A DNA stretch of 64,000 nucleotides, from NCBI RefSeq assembly GCF_000421625.1, contig NZ_ATXJ01000001.1, positions 310,001 to 374,000 of the forward strand, read 5' to 3'. The first letter of the stretch is position 1; each line of letters starts with the position of its first letter. The notes under the pieces are model-generated. The model searched no databases, was not told where the DNA came from, and worked only from the letters and a program-made list of their open reading frames with translations. The position numbers and the translations under genes are program-made. Positions 1 through 7,570 of this stretch are shown here, piece by piece. The stretch comes from Thermus islandicus DSM 21543 (GTDB taxonomy: Bacteria > Deinococcota > Deinococci > Deinococcales > Thermaceae).

Positions 1-189
1 CGCGTGGCTGCTTCCAGGGGGCTTCAGTCCCCATTCAGGTGCCCCGCTAGCCTGGGAGCTGGGGGCCCCAGCCCATGCCCTCCCCGGGCGGTTCTTCCGG
101 GGTCAGCCCCTTAGGGGCTACCTGGAAGCCCCTCGGATGGAATCGGCGAAAGGGCTACCTTCCGGGGCGCCCTCTGAGGATGGGAGAGC
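1..189. other. left edge, no gene seen
   Basis: I see no convincing gene here. The stretch holds the first of three copies of a short GC-rich palindrome, GTCAGCCCC-nn-AGGGGCTA, at 102-120. A Shine-Dalgarno-like GGGAG lies just before the start at 190. Reading frames across it look like shadows of GC-rich sequence. Confidence 0.4.
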
Positions 190-945
190 ATGGGTCCCAT
201 GAAGGCATGGCTTCGGTCCCTTTTCCCCAAGGTAGCTTCGCTGACTTTGGCGGGGCTCGCCCTGGCCACGGGCACCTCGGTGGGCCCCGGGTCAGCCCCC
301 AAGGGGCTAGGTCCGGGGGCTATCCCCGTTACCGGCGAAGCCCAGATCCTGAAACCCCCCCTTCTCCCGGACCCCGCCAAGACTCCCGGGGATGTCCTCA
401 CCCAGGACCCCCAGGTGGTCTGCGTCAAGGGGTACAGCCGGCAGGTGCGGAACGTGCCTCCCGCCCTCAAGCGGGCGGTCTACCGGGCCTACGGGATAGA
501 GAAGGCCCCCGGGGAGGATTGGGAAGTGGACCACCTGATCCCCCTAGAGCTTGGGGGCTCCAACTCCGTCCGGAACCTCTGGCCCCAGGCGGGCTTCACC
601 CGGCCCTGGAACTACCACGTGAAGGACCGCCTGGAGAACGCCCTGCACCACCTCGTCTGCCGGGGAGAGCTTCCCCTCCCCCTGGCCCAGAGGGCCATCG
701 CCAAAGACTGGATCGCTACCTTCCGGGTGGTGTGCGGCGACCCAGAAACGGGGTGCCGGGAGTTTGCAGGGCGGCGGCCAGGCACGGGCTTCGGCCGTGG
801 CCGGGGGGCCTTCCACCTCCCACCGTCCTCCCTGGAGCGCCTCCGGCAGATCGCGGCTGGTTCCCCGTTAGGGGAACGCCTTGGTCAGCCCCGCGTCAGC
901 CCCGAAGGGGCTGCCTTGCGGGGCTATCTTGAGGGGACACCGTGA
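190..945 (+). CDS. secreted HNH-nuclease-like protein
   Basis: The 251-residue product starts with a signal-peptide-like segment: Met-Lys-rich, then a hydrophobic run around residues 14-27. The middle carries DHLIPLELGGSNSVRNLWPQ (about residues 115-134), which resembles the beta-beta-alpha metal fold of HNH endonucleases, where His binds metal and Asn-Leu follow. Four or more cysteines lie around it (VVCVKGY, LVCRGE, VVCGD, GCRE) and could form disulfides outside the cell. The C-terminal part is low-complexity and encodes copies of a GTCAGCCCC palindrome. The next gene overlaps by a GTGA. Nuclease activity is inferred from the motif only; a role in DNA turnover or uptake would be guesswork. 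Confidence 0.6.
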   Translation: MGPMKAWLRSLFPKVASLTLAGLALATGTSVGPGSAPKGLGPGAIPVTGEAQILKPPLLPDPAKTPGDVLTQDPQVVCVKGYSRQVRNVPPALKRAVYRAYGIEKAPGEDWEVDHLIPLELGGSNSVRNLWPQAGFTRPWNYHVKDRLENALHHLVCRGELPLPLAQRAIAKDWIATFRVVCGDPETGCREFAGRRPGTGFGRGRGAFHLPPSSLERLRQIAAGSPLGERLGQPRVSPEGAALRGYLEGTP

Positions 946-1217
946 GGCTGAAGCTTGGAGAGTACGAGCTGGAGTACACCCAGGTGGGCCCGGATCTGAG
1001 GGCCCGGGAGGCCTCCCCTTCCGAAGCGGAGACGCGGGCCCTTCTCGCCCTCCTCCCCCTCCTTCGCGCGCAGGGGCTCTCGCCCCTTTCCGTGGAGAGC
1101 CGGGCCTTTCTCCCCCTCTCGGCGCGGGGGCGCTTCCTCTTCCGGGTAGCGGACGAGCAGGGACGCCCCGGGGAGGTGGAAGGGCGGCTCTACCGGGGGA
1201 GGCCCCGGCTGGACTAG
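942..1217 (+). CDS. hypothetical protein, 91 aa
   Basis: This small soluble protein is translationally coupled to the HNH-like gene: its GTG start overlaps that gene's TGA stop. It is rich in Leu, Arg and Glu and has no signal peptide, cysteine or membrane span. I recognise no family. Coding is supported by the start-stop coupling and by codon use with strong third-position GC. A partner or immunity role for the upstream secreted nuclease-like protein is possible but unsupported. Confidence 0.5.
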   Translation: MRLKLGEYELEYTQVGPDLRAREASPSEAETRALLALLPLLRAQGLSPLSVESRAFLPLSARGRFLFRVADEQGRPGEVEGRLYRGRPRLD

Positions 1218-1311
1218 GGCCGGCGCCTCAAGCAGCTTCTCCCCCGCGAAGGCCGCCAACCGGAGCCTCTATCGGAAGCCCACCGCCTTGCCCCCGTAAC
1301 CGAGGTGGAGC

Positions 1312-1941
1312 ATGCCCGAGGAATACGAGAACCCCGCGGAGAAGGCCGAGGAGCTGGTCAAGGAAGCCTTGGACCAGGGCCACGGCGAAAGTCCCCGCTC
1401 CGATGCCACCCAGCGCCCCCGGTGGACGGAGTACCTGGCGGTGAGCACGGCCCTCTTTGCCGTGCTGGCGGCGGTGGCTTCGTTGCTCGCAGGGGATACG
1501 GCCAACGAGGCCCTGTACAAGTCCAACCTGGCCACCCTCTCCCAGGCCAAGGCCGCGGACACGTGGAGCGAGTTTCAGGCCGACAGCGTGAAGAAGTACC
1601 TGCAGGCCACGCACGCCGAGACGCTGACCCTTCTGAAGGCCCCTCCCGATCGGATTGAGGCAGCGCGGAGGGAGGCCGCGAGGCGGCAAAAGGTCCAGGA
1701 CCGGCTGAGGGAGGAGGCGACGCAACAGGACAGGGAAACCAGGGCTTTGCTAGAGGAGTCCCGAAGGCTCCTGGCCCAGCATCAGGTGTTTGCCCTGGGC
1801 CTGACCTTCTTTCAGGTGGCCATTGGCCTTTCCGCCATCGCCGCTCTGTTGCGGAAGCGCTGGGTTTGGTGGGCCAGCCTCCTTTTGGGGGGCTTGGGGT
1901 TGCTTCAACTGCTCCGTGGGCTCCTCAAGATGTTTCCCTGA
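1312..1941 (+). CDS. DUF4337-type membrane protein
   Basis: The 209-residue protein resembles the DUF4337 family. A charged N-terminus (1-38) precedes a first membrane span with EYLAVSTALFAVLAAVASL (about 43-62). Then comes a segment typical of the family in which small residues alternate with aromatic ones (AADTWSEFQADSVKKYLQ). A long charged, probably coiled-coil region (about 100-155) follows, and one hairpin of two membrane spans ends the protein (about 160-205). The coiled coil would lie on one face of the membrane. Function in the family is unknown. It stands alone, 94 bases after the previous gene and 137 before the next. Confidence 0.65.
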   Translation: MPEEYENPAEKAEELVKEALDQGHGESPRSDATQRPRWTEYLAVSTALFAVLAAVASLLAGDTANEALYKSNLATLSQAKAADTWSEFQADSVKKYLQATHAETLTLLKAPPDRIEAARREAARRQKVQDRLREEATQQDRETRALLEESRRLLAQHQVFALGLTFFQVAIGLSAIAALLRKRWVWWASLLLGGLGLLQLLRGLLKMFP

Positions 1942-2078
1942 CGGGAAAGCAGCAAGGTGGTCCCGTAGCCGCTGCGCGCGCGACCTAAGGGCGGTTTCCG
2001 GGTCCCCGCCATGGATGCGCCCCGGGGCTTCAGCCTCCCTTCAGCTTGGCCCCTAGGCTTTCTCCTGGGAGGTGCGCT

Positions 2079-2564
2079 ATGGCGATCGCGAAGAGGCTTT
2101 TCGGAGTCCTAGGTGCGTTTGGAGTGGTCCTGGCCGCCATCTCCATCCTTCCGGCCCTGCCCAAGCCCTTGGAGGAGATGAAGAGCTGGCCCCAGGGCAC
2201 CCAGTTCGCCCTGGTGGACGCCAAGGGCCAGGTGGTTTGGCAGCCCGGCTCGGAGCCCACCCAGGCCGCCCTGGCCAAGGCCGTGGCCCTTAGGATCACC
2301 TTGCCCAACGGCACGAGCTACCTGGTGGCGGTCAAGGTGGTGGGCAAGGGGCAGGGCCTGGGCGAGGTCCAGCTCACCGTGGGGGGCAAGACGGTACCCC
2401 TGCCGGAGCTTCTGCACGCCAAGGGCTTCGCCCTGGAAGGGGGGAAGCTGGTCCGGCTGAAGGGGTCGGAGGAAGGCGCGGACCAGGGCAAGAAGGCCTC
2501 GGAGGGGTCTTCCGGTACGGGCAAGGAAGCCTCCCAGCCCGGGGCTAAGGGCAAGGGCAAGTAG
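2079..2564 (+). CDS. exported small protein, paralogue of gene at 13018-13530
   Basis: I chose the ATG at 2079 because GGGAGGTG lies 6-8 bases before it; an upstream in-frame start at 2046 lacks this. The 161-residue product begins with a membrane anchor or signal peptide (residues 5-24). A compact domain follows with WPQGTQFALVDAKGQVVWQP, LRITLPNGTSYLVAVKV and VPLPELLHAKGF. It ends in a Lys/Gly/Ser-rich low-complexity tail. The minus-strand gene at 13018-13530 has the same domain with very similar blocks but a His/Glu/Asp-rich tail. I do not recognise the family. The shared domain may bind something at the cell surface while the tails differ in charge. Confidence 0.6.
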   Translation: MAIAKRLFGVLGAFGVVLAAISILPALPKPLEEMKSWPQGTQFALVDAKGQVVWQPGSEPTQAALAKAVALRITLPNGTSYLVAVKVVGKGQGLGEVQLTVGGKTVPLPELLHAKGFALEGGKLVRLKGSEEGADQGKKASEGSSGTGKEASQPGAKGKGK

Positions 2565-2579
2565 GTCAGGCCACCCTTT

Positions 2580-2606
2580 CCGGGGCGGGGCGCTCCCCCG
2601 CCCCGG
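2580..2606 (+). terminator. GC-rich terminator hairpin
   Basis: A perfect 11-bp stem (CCGGGGCGGGG with CCCCGCCCCGG, 5-base loop) lies 16 bases after the stop at 2564 and is followed by GGGCTTTAAT. The T run is short, as is common in GC-rich thermophiles. The rest of the gap to 2779 shows nothing I can name. Confidence 0.65.
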
Positions 2607-2779
2607 GGGCTTTAATCTCACCTTCCTCGGCCCCCCACCCAGAGCTCACGCGTCCGGCTCTTCGGGCCAGCGGCCTGAGCCTCCCGCCCAGGCCGGACGG
2701 CACGGCCTCGGAAGACCGGGCTCAAGCGGCCCCTGGCCGCATCCTCCCTCTCTACGGTCTACGGCCCTGGAGGGCGGCC

Positions 2780-3523
2780 TCAGCCTTCCCGGCGGAAGAG
2801 GGGGCCGGAAAGAAGGGCAGAGAGGGCGAAGACGGCCAGGAGGACGAGGACCTCCTTTAGGTGGCCGGTCAGGGCCTCCCCCCGCCAGAGGCCGCGCAGG
2901 AGGGTCACAGCCTGGGTCGTGGGAAGTGGGGCGGCAAGCCGCCGCAGGCTTTCCGTCAGGAGCTCTTGGGGGAAGCCTGCCCCGGAGAGGAACAGGGTGG
3001 GGAAGAAGAGGAGGAAGCTCACCCCCTGGGCCATGCGGGCGGAGGTGGAGAGGCCCGCGAGAAGAAAACCGAAGGCGAAGAGGGCGAGGGCGACCAAGGC
3101 GAAGGCCAGAGCCACGGCCAGGGGACTTCCCCTAAGGTGGAGGCCGTAGAGGTGCGAGGCGGCGAGCACCATGAGGACCGTGCCGCTTGCGGTCAAGGCG
3201 AAGAGGGCGAGGCCCTCGGCCAGGAGGAGGGCGAGGGGGGCAACCGGGGTCACCGCCAGGCGGCGCAGGATGCGGCGCTCCCGGTAGACGGCCAGGTGGA
3301 TGGGCAGGGAGATCATGCCCACGGTGGCCGCGATCAGGACCAGATAACCGGGGATCGCGAGGTCCAGGACCCCCAGGCCCGTGCGGGGGTCGGGCCGGTT
3401 GCCGTAGAGGCTGCCGAAGAAGAGGACCAGCATGAGGGGGTAGGCCAGGACGAAGAAGGCCGCCCAGGGGTTGCGGAGATAAAGCTTGAACTCCACCCAG
3501 AAAAGCATGCCGATGCCGCGCAT
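2780..3523 (-). CDS. ABC-2 type transporter permease
   Basis: The membrane half of an ABC exporter, 247 residues, with about six membrane spans. It has the ABC-2 layout: a cytoplasmic N-terminal helix (MLFWVEFKLYLRNPWAAFF), paired spans, and a conserved loop near the end containing FPQELLTESLRRLAAPLPTT. The reading frame extends upstream to 3748, but that part overlaps the ATPase gene in another frame and is very Gly/Pro/Arg-rich. I therefore start at the ATG at 3523, with GGAGGAGGG just before it. It is last in the operon 5358-2780 after a membrane protein, a winged-helix regulator and the ATPase. Substrate unknown. Confidence 0.85.
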   Translation of the reverse strand: MRGIGMLFWVEFKLYLRNPWAAFFVLAYPLMLVLFFGSLYGNRPDPRTGLGVLDLAIPGYLVLIAATVGMISLPIHLAVYRERRILRRLAVTPVAPLALLLAEGLALFALTASGTVLMVLAASHLYGLHLRGSPLAVALAFALVALALFAFGFLLAGLSTSARMAQGVSFLLFFPTLFLSGAGFPQELLTESLRRLAAPLPTTQAVTLLRGLWRGEALTGHLKEVLVLLAVFALSALLSGPLFRREG

Positions 3524-3525
3524 CC

Positions 3526-4461
3526 CTATCCCTCCTCCCTCTCGCTCTGGCCCCGGAGGGGTCGGCCGGTCAGGGCCAGGAACACCTCCTCCAGGGTGGG
3601 GCGCTCCAGGGTGAGCCCCGCAAGGGGGATCCCCCGGGCGGTCAAGGCCTGGAGCACCCCGCCCAGGGCCGCCTCGTCCGCCAGGACCACGGCCACCTGC
3701 CCTTCGGCCGGGCCCACCTCCAGCACCCCGGGCAGGCCGCAGAGCCACGCCCAGTCCTCCCCGGGCCGGGCCTCGAGGCGCAGGCGCACCGGACCGGCGA
3801 AGCGGCGCACCAGCTCCGCCGGGGTTCCTTGGGCCACCAGCCGGCCCTCGAGGAGGATGGCCACCCGGTCGCAGAGGGCCTCGGCCTCCCCCATCTGGTG
3901 CGTGGTGAGGAGGACGGCCTTGCCCTCCCCGCGGAGCTCCCGGATGAGGGCAAAGACCGCGCGCCGGCCCTGGGGGTCTAGGCCGGTGGTCAGCTCGTCC
4001 AGGAACAGGGCCTTGGGGTCGTGGAGCAGGGCCAAGGCCAGAAAGAGGCGTTGCTTCTGCCCCCCGGAGAGCCGGGCGAAGGGGGTACGGACCTCCTGCA
4101 CGAGGCCCAGGGCCTCCAGGAGGGGCCCCACCTCCCGGGTCCTGGGGTAAAAGGAGGCGAAGAGGGCCACGGCCTCCCCTACCCTGAGCCCGTCGGGCAG
4201 GACGGATTCCTGGAGCTGCACCCCCACCTCCTGGGCCAAGGCCACGCGCTCGCGCCAGGGGTCACGCCCAAGCACCGAAATCCGCCCCCCATCGGGGCGG
4301 CGCAGGCCGACCAGGCACTCCAGGGCGGTGGTCTTTCCGGCCCCGTTGGGGCCCAAAAGCCCGAACACCTCCCCGGGCCCCACCGCGAAGGAAAGGTCGT
4401 CCAAGGCTACCTTGGCCCCGTAGGCCTTGCGGAGCCCCTCAACGTGGATGGCCGGCTCCAT
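3526..4461 (-). CDS. ABC exporter ATP-binding protein (CcmA/DrrA type)
   Basis: The 311-residue ATPase couples to the permease encoded 2 bases downstream. Visible motifs are Walker A GLLGPNGAGKTTA (about 34-46), signature LSGGQKQRL (about 130-138), Walker B ALFLDELTTGLDP, and the switch histidine in LLTTHQMGEAEALCD. After the nucleotide-binding domain comes a C-terminal extension of about 90 residues, common in drug or lipid exporters of this type. The ATG at 4461 follows GGAGGTGGGGG and lies inside the 3' end of the regulator gene (overlap to 4439). ATP-driven export is well supported; the substrate is not visible. Confidence 0.9.
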   Translation of the reverse strand: MEPAIHVEGLRKAYGAKVALDDLSFAVGPGEVFGLLGPNGAGKTTALECLVGLRRPDGGRISVLGRDPWRERVALAQEVGVQLQESVLPDGLRVGEAVALFASFYPRTREVGPLLEALGLVQEVRTPFARLSGGQKQRLFLALALLHDPKALFLDELTTGLDPQGRRAVFALIRELRGEGKAVLLTTHQMGEAEALCDRVAILLEGRLVAQGTPAELVRRFAGPVRLRLEARPGEDWAWLCGLPGVLEVGPAEGQVAVVLADEAALGGVLQALTARGIPLAGLTLERPTLEEVFLALTGRPLRGQSEREEG

Positions 4462-4789
4462 CCCCCACCTCCTCTCCCCGCCCCTCAGGCCCGTTCAGGT
4501 CCGGGGCCAGGATGGCCCGAAGGGCGGCCAGGTGCTCGGCGAAGGCGTGCTGCCCCAGGGGGGTGAGGGCAAGGTAGGTGCGGGGCTTGCGGCCTACGAA
4601 GGCCTTGCGGGAGCGCACGTAGCCCGCCTCCTCCAGCTTGAGGAGGTGGGCGCCCAGGTTACCGTCCGTGAGGCCCAAAAGCTCCCGGAGGTAGGCGAAC
4701 TCTACCTCGGCGCCAGGAGCCAGGGCGCTTAAGGCAGCCATGATGCGCAGCCGGGTGGGCTGGTGGATGAGCTCGTTGAGAGCGCTCAT
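4439..4789 (-). CDS. winged-helix regulator of the ABC exporter operon
   Basis: The 116-residue protein matches the winged-helix family that includes PadR/MarR-like one-domain repressors (HTH_34 type). The recognition region reads TDGNLGAHLLKLEEAGYVRS, followed by a basic wing (FVGRKPRTYLALT). The reading frame runs far upstream, but the part above 4789 is a shadow of the next membrane protein gene, whose stop overlaps this ATG. Cotranscription with the exporter suggests it senses the exported compound or an envelope signal and controls the promoter at 5376-5404. This is inference from the operon. Confidence 0.8.
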   Translation of the reverse strand: MSALNELIHQPTRLRIMAALSALAPGAEVEFAYLRELLGLTDGNLGAHLLKLEEAGYVRSRKAFVGRKPRTYLALTPLGQHAFAEHLAALRAILAPDLNGPEGRGEEVGDGAGHPR

Positions 4790-5358
4790 GGCCGGAAGGC
4801 GATCCAGAGGTAGAGGCCCGTGCCGAGCAGGGCGCCACCCCCGAGGGCGGCCATGAGCCAGGCGTAGTAGGTGGGGGCAAGCCATCCCCCGAGGAGGGCC
4901 AGGGCCGTGAGGAAGAGGCCCAGGAAGGCCTGGCCCCGCCAGAGCCAGAGCCCTTGGACCACGTACCCCGCCATGAGCCCCACCACCAGGAACATGCTGC
5001 CCTGGACGGGGCTTGTGGGGTGGGCGAGGAAGAGGAGGAGGGCCAGATAGGTAGCGAAGGCCACCCAGGACCAGAAGAGCCTGAGGCCGTCCGGATGGGA
5101 GACGCGGCGGAAGTGCTGCCGGCCCAGGGCGACGCAGGCGAGGAGGGCGAGGAGGTCCAAAACCCACCAAAGGGGACCTGCTAAGGAGGGGTAGAGGGCG
5201 CTTGCGGCAAAACCCACGGCCCAGACCGCCCCCCAGATCATGGCGAAGGGGGCGAAGGCGTCCCGGAGTAGGGCTCGCCGTACCCTCTCCCGGGTGCGGT
5301 GGGCAAGATCCAGGGCCTGGTGGGGATCCTCCAGCTGCGAGGGCGCTTCCCTGTTCAT
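4786..5358 (-). CDS. integral membrane protein in ABC exporter operon
   Basis: First gene of the operon, 190 residues. After about 45 charged residues there are five likely membrane spans (for example FAMIWGAVWAVGFAASALY and GLMAGYVVQGLWLWRG). I chose the ATG at 5358 because GAGGA lies 4 bases before it and a good promoter ends about 18 bases upstream; the in-frame start at 5388 would lie inside that promoter. No family is recognised with certainty. It resembles small unknown membrane proteins encoded beside one-domain winged-helix regulators. It may sense the membrane or be part of the exporter. Confidence 0.7.
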   Translation of the reverse strand: MNREAPSQLEDPHQALDLAHRTRERVRRALLRDAFAPFAMIWGAVWAVGFAASALYPSLAGPLWWVLDLLALLACVALGRQHFRRVSHPDGLRLFWSWVAFATYLALLLFLAHPTSPVQGSMFLVVGLMAGYVVQGLWLWRGQAFLGLFLTALALLGGWLAPTYYAWLMAALGGGALLGTGLYLWIAFRP

Positions 5359-5375
5359 AGAGTCCTCTGTGGTAT

Positions 5376-5404
5376 AGAGTACTCCCATCCCCCCAGGGCG
5401 TCAA
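5376..5404 (-). promoter_or_regulatory. sigma-A-type promoter of exporter operon
   Basis: On the minus strand TTGACG (5404-5399) and TACTCT (5381-5376) are separated by exactly 17 bases. Transcription would start near 5369, giving a leader of about 10 bases with the ribosome site. The short palindrome GAGTACTC overlaps the -10 box and could be the regulator's operator. Confidence 0.7.
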
Positions 5405-5428
5405 CCCCGGGCCCGGAGCGGCCTTCCC

Positions 5429-5917
5429 CTAGAGGCGGAAGAATTCGGGGGGAAGGAGCGCCCTGAGGGCCATCCTCCCGGGCCCCGGCCTCCCCTCAAG
5501 CCAGGCGACCCCGCCCTTCTTCAGGAGGAAGCGCCCCTCCAGGGAGTCCTGCACCGAGGCCCCCAGGAGGAGCCCCACCAGAAGGGCCGTGAGGTAGGGC
5601 TCGTGCCCTACCAGGGCCACGCGGCCCTCCTTGGGGATCTCCGCCAGGAGCGCTTCCCCCGGGGGCTGGGCCAGGAGGGGCGTGACCCGGGTCCCTCCCT
5701 TGGCGAGCTCGGCCAAAAGCTCCGCCGTCTCCAGGGCCCGGCGCTTGGGGCTCGTCAGGACCAGGTCCAGGCTCACCCCCAGGGCCTTTAGGCCCCGCAC
5801 CACCTTGCGGAAGCGCCGGATGCCCTTCGCCGTCAGGGGCCTGGCGGCATCCGCTTCCTCCCCGGCCCCTTCCGGGAGAGGCGCAGCTAGGGCGTGGCGC
5901 ACCAGAAAGAGCTCCAT
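5429..5917 (-). CDS. sixA: SixA-like histidine phosphatase
   Basis: The 162-residue protein belongs to the histidine phosphatase superfamily. It opens with MELFLVRHALAA, where the His of LVRHA is the phospho-acceptor. A second catalytic block VALVGHEPYLTALL lies near residue 105, and TSPKRRALETAELL is the usual SixA-type segment. SixA removes phosphate from phosphohistidine in signalling proteins. I start at the ATG at 5917, which lies 1 base after the ppx-remnant stop; the frame extends 12 codons upstream without support. Its place after the polyphosphate gene remnants may be historical. The specific substrate cannot be read from the sequence. Confidence 0.8.
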   Translation of the reverse strand: MELFLVRHALAAPLPEGAGEEADAARPLTAKGIRRFRKVVRGLKALGVSLDLVLTSPKRRALETAELLAELAKGGTRVTPLLAQPPGEALLAEIPKEGRVALVGHEPYLTALLVGLLLGASVQDSLEGRFLLKKGGVAWLEGRPGPGRMALRALLPPEFFRL

Positions 5918-5918
5918 C

Positions 5919-7097
5919 TTATCCCTCCCAGGCCACCTCCAGGCCCAGCCCAAAGGCCTCCCGAAAGAGCCCCTCCTGCTTCTCTGCCTCCAGGCGGTCC
6001 ACCCAGGGGTCCTCGGAGGCCTTCAGGACCAGGCGCACCCTTTCCCCCACCTCCACCTCTACCCCCCGCACCCGGCCCGAGCGGGTGCGCTCCAGCATCT
6101 CCGCGAGGCGCAGGAGGGTGGCCAAGCGTTTGAGGCGTTTCCGGTCCCCCCTCTGGAAGAGGACCTGGTAGGCCCCGGCCTCCGGCTTTCCCCGCCGGTG
6201 GTAGCGCACGGGGAGGGCCAGCAGGGCCTGCTCCCGGTGGGTGCAGCCAAAGAGGGGCTCGGCCAGGACCAGATAGGCCCCGTGCTTGTGGTGCTCGCGG
6301 TAGCCGAGGCGCATGCCGATATCGTGGAGGTGGGCCGCCTCCAGGAGAAGCCTCTGCTCCTCCGCCCCGTAGCCGTGGAGGGGCTCAAGCCCCTGGAAGA
6401 GGCCCAGGGCCAGGGCCTTTACCCTTTCCCGGTGGGCCTCGGAGAAGGGGTAGCGGAGAAAGAGGTTCTCCACGGCGAAGGCCCGGGGGTCCTCGAGGAG
6501 GTGCGGCCTAGGGAGGAGGCGGGTGAAGAGGGCCCCCTCCCGGATCCCCACCCCGCTCACCCAAAACCCCTGGGCCCGGGCCCGGTCCGGCTGGAGCCCT
6601 GGAAGCTCTGCCCGGGCCCGGAGGGGCAGGGGGAGGAGCTCCTCATAGAGCTCCTCCACCCCCTCCCTGGGCAGGTAATAGCCGTGGAGGAGGTCCAGGG
6701 GGTATCCCCGGCGCCTCTGGTGCAGGCGGGCGAGGGCGCGCAGGTTCCCCCCCAGGCCCACCAGGGGAAGGCCCGGCTCCAGGGGGAGGGCCCGGAGGCG
6801 GCGGGCCACCTCCCTTTCCAGGGCCCTGACCTCCCCCTTGGCCGGGGGGTCTGAGGGGAGAAAGGCCTCGGTCAGGCGCAAGGCCCCGAGGGGCAAAGCC
6901 CTGCCCCAGAGGAGGTGGCGGTCGCTGAGGAGGGAGACTTGGGCGCTTCCGCCCCCCTGGTCCACCACCAGGGCCTCGGGGAGGGGCAGGGCGTTGGCCA
7001 CCGCCAACGCCCCGAGCCCGGCCTCCTCCTCCCCGGAGAGGACCCGGAGGGGAAGGCCGAGCCTCCGGGCCTCTTCCAGGATCTCGAGGCCCACCCC
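5919..7097 (-). pseudogene. ppx: 5'-truncated exopolyphosphatase (ppx remnant)
   Basis: From about 7097 the minus strand encodes a Ppx/GppA-type protein: LGLPLRVLSGEEEAGLGALA, VVDQGGGSAQVSLLSD (phosphate-binding loop of the second actin-like domain), then a C-terminal HD domain with AAHLHDIGMRLGYREHHKHG. The N-terminal part of the first actin-like domain, about 110 residues with its own phosphate loop, is missing. Upstream of 7097 the open frame continues to 7463, but there it only reads the antisense of a ppk fragment. A catalytic product is unlikely because the active site needs both domains. Translation could still begin at a GTG near 7097 and yield about 390 residues. Confidence 0.8.
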
Positions 7098-7511
7098 AAG
7101 GGGCGGGTGATCCTCAAGTGCAACCACCTCACCGACCCGGCGCTCCTCGAGGCCTTGGTCCAGGCCGCGGAAAAGGGGGCCCGGGTGGACCTCCTGGTGC
7201 GGAGCACCCTCTCCCTTCTCCACCCCGCCTTCCGCGCGCAAAGCCTCGTGGGGCGCTTTCTGGAACACGCACGGGTGGCGGCCTTCCGCCGGGGAGGGGC
7301 CTGGGAGGTCTACCTCACCAGCGCCGACCTCATGCCCCGCAACTTCCAGAACCGCTTTGAGCTCCTCTTTCCCGTCCTGGACAGGGAAGCCCGGGGGAAG
7401 GTCCTGAAGGCCCTTAAGCGGTAGCTCAAGGACGACCGCAACAGCTTTCTCCTCACCCCCCAAGGGGAAAAAGAGCTATGGCAGGGCAAGCGCGACGCCC
7501 ACCGCCCCTGA
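7096..7511 (+). pseudogene. ppk: 3' fragment of polyphosphate kinase (ppk remnant)
   Basis: The plus strand encodes only the C-terminal domain of polyphosphate kinase 1: RVILKCNHLTDPALLEALV, ARVDLLVRS, SLVGRFLEHARV, and LTSADLMPRNFQNRFELLFP. The first several hundred residues, including the first catalytic histidine region, are absent. The frame is also broken by TAG at 7422, after which homology resumes (LKDDRNSFLLTPQGEKELW) to a TGA at 7509. The fragment begins where the ppx remnant begins on the other strand, so one deletion probably removed both 5' ends. It is certainly not a working kinase. Confidence 0.85.
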
Positions 7512-7570
7512 GGGGACCCCTCCGGAAAGAGGGGTGGCCCGTGGGGTAGAGTAGGGGTGAGGAGGTACCC

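Noticed and set aside
2861-4150. Open frame of 429 codons opposite the ABC exporter genes
   Set aside because: Low-complexity Gly/Glu/Gln text; the minus strand has clear ABC motifs.
5631-6854. Open frame of 407 codons opposite sixA and the ppx remnant
   Set aside because: No domain seen; the composition is that of an antisense frame.
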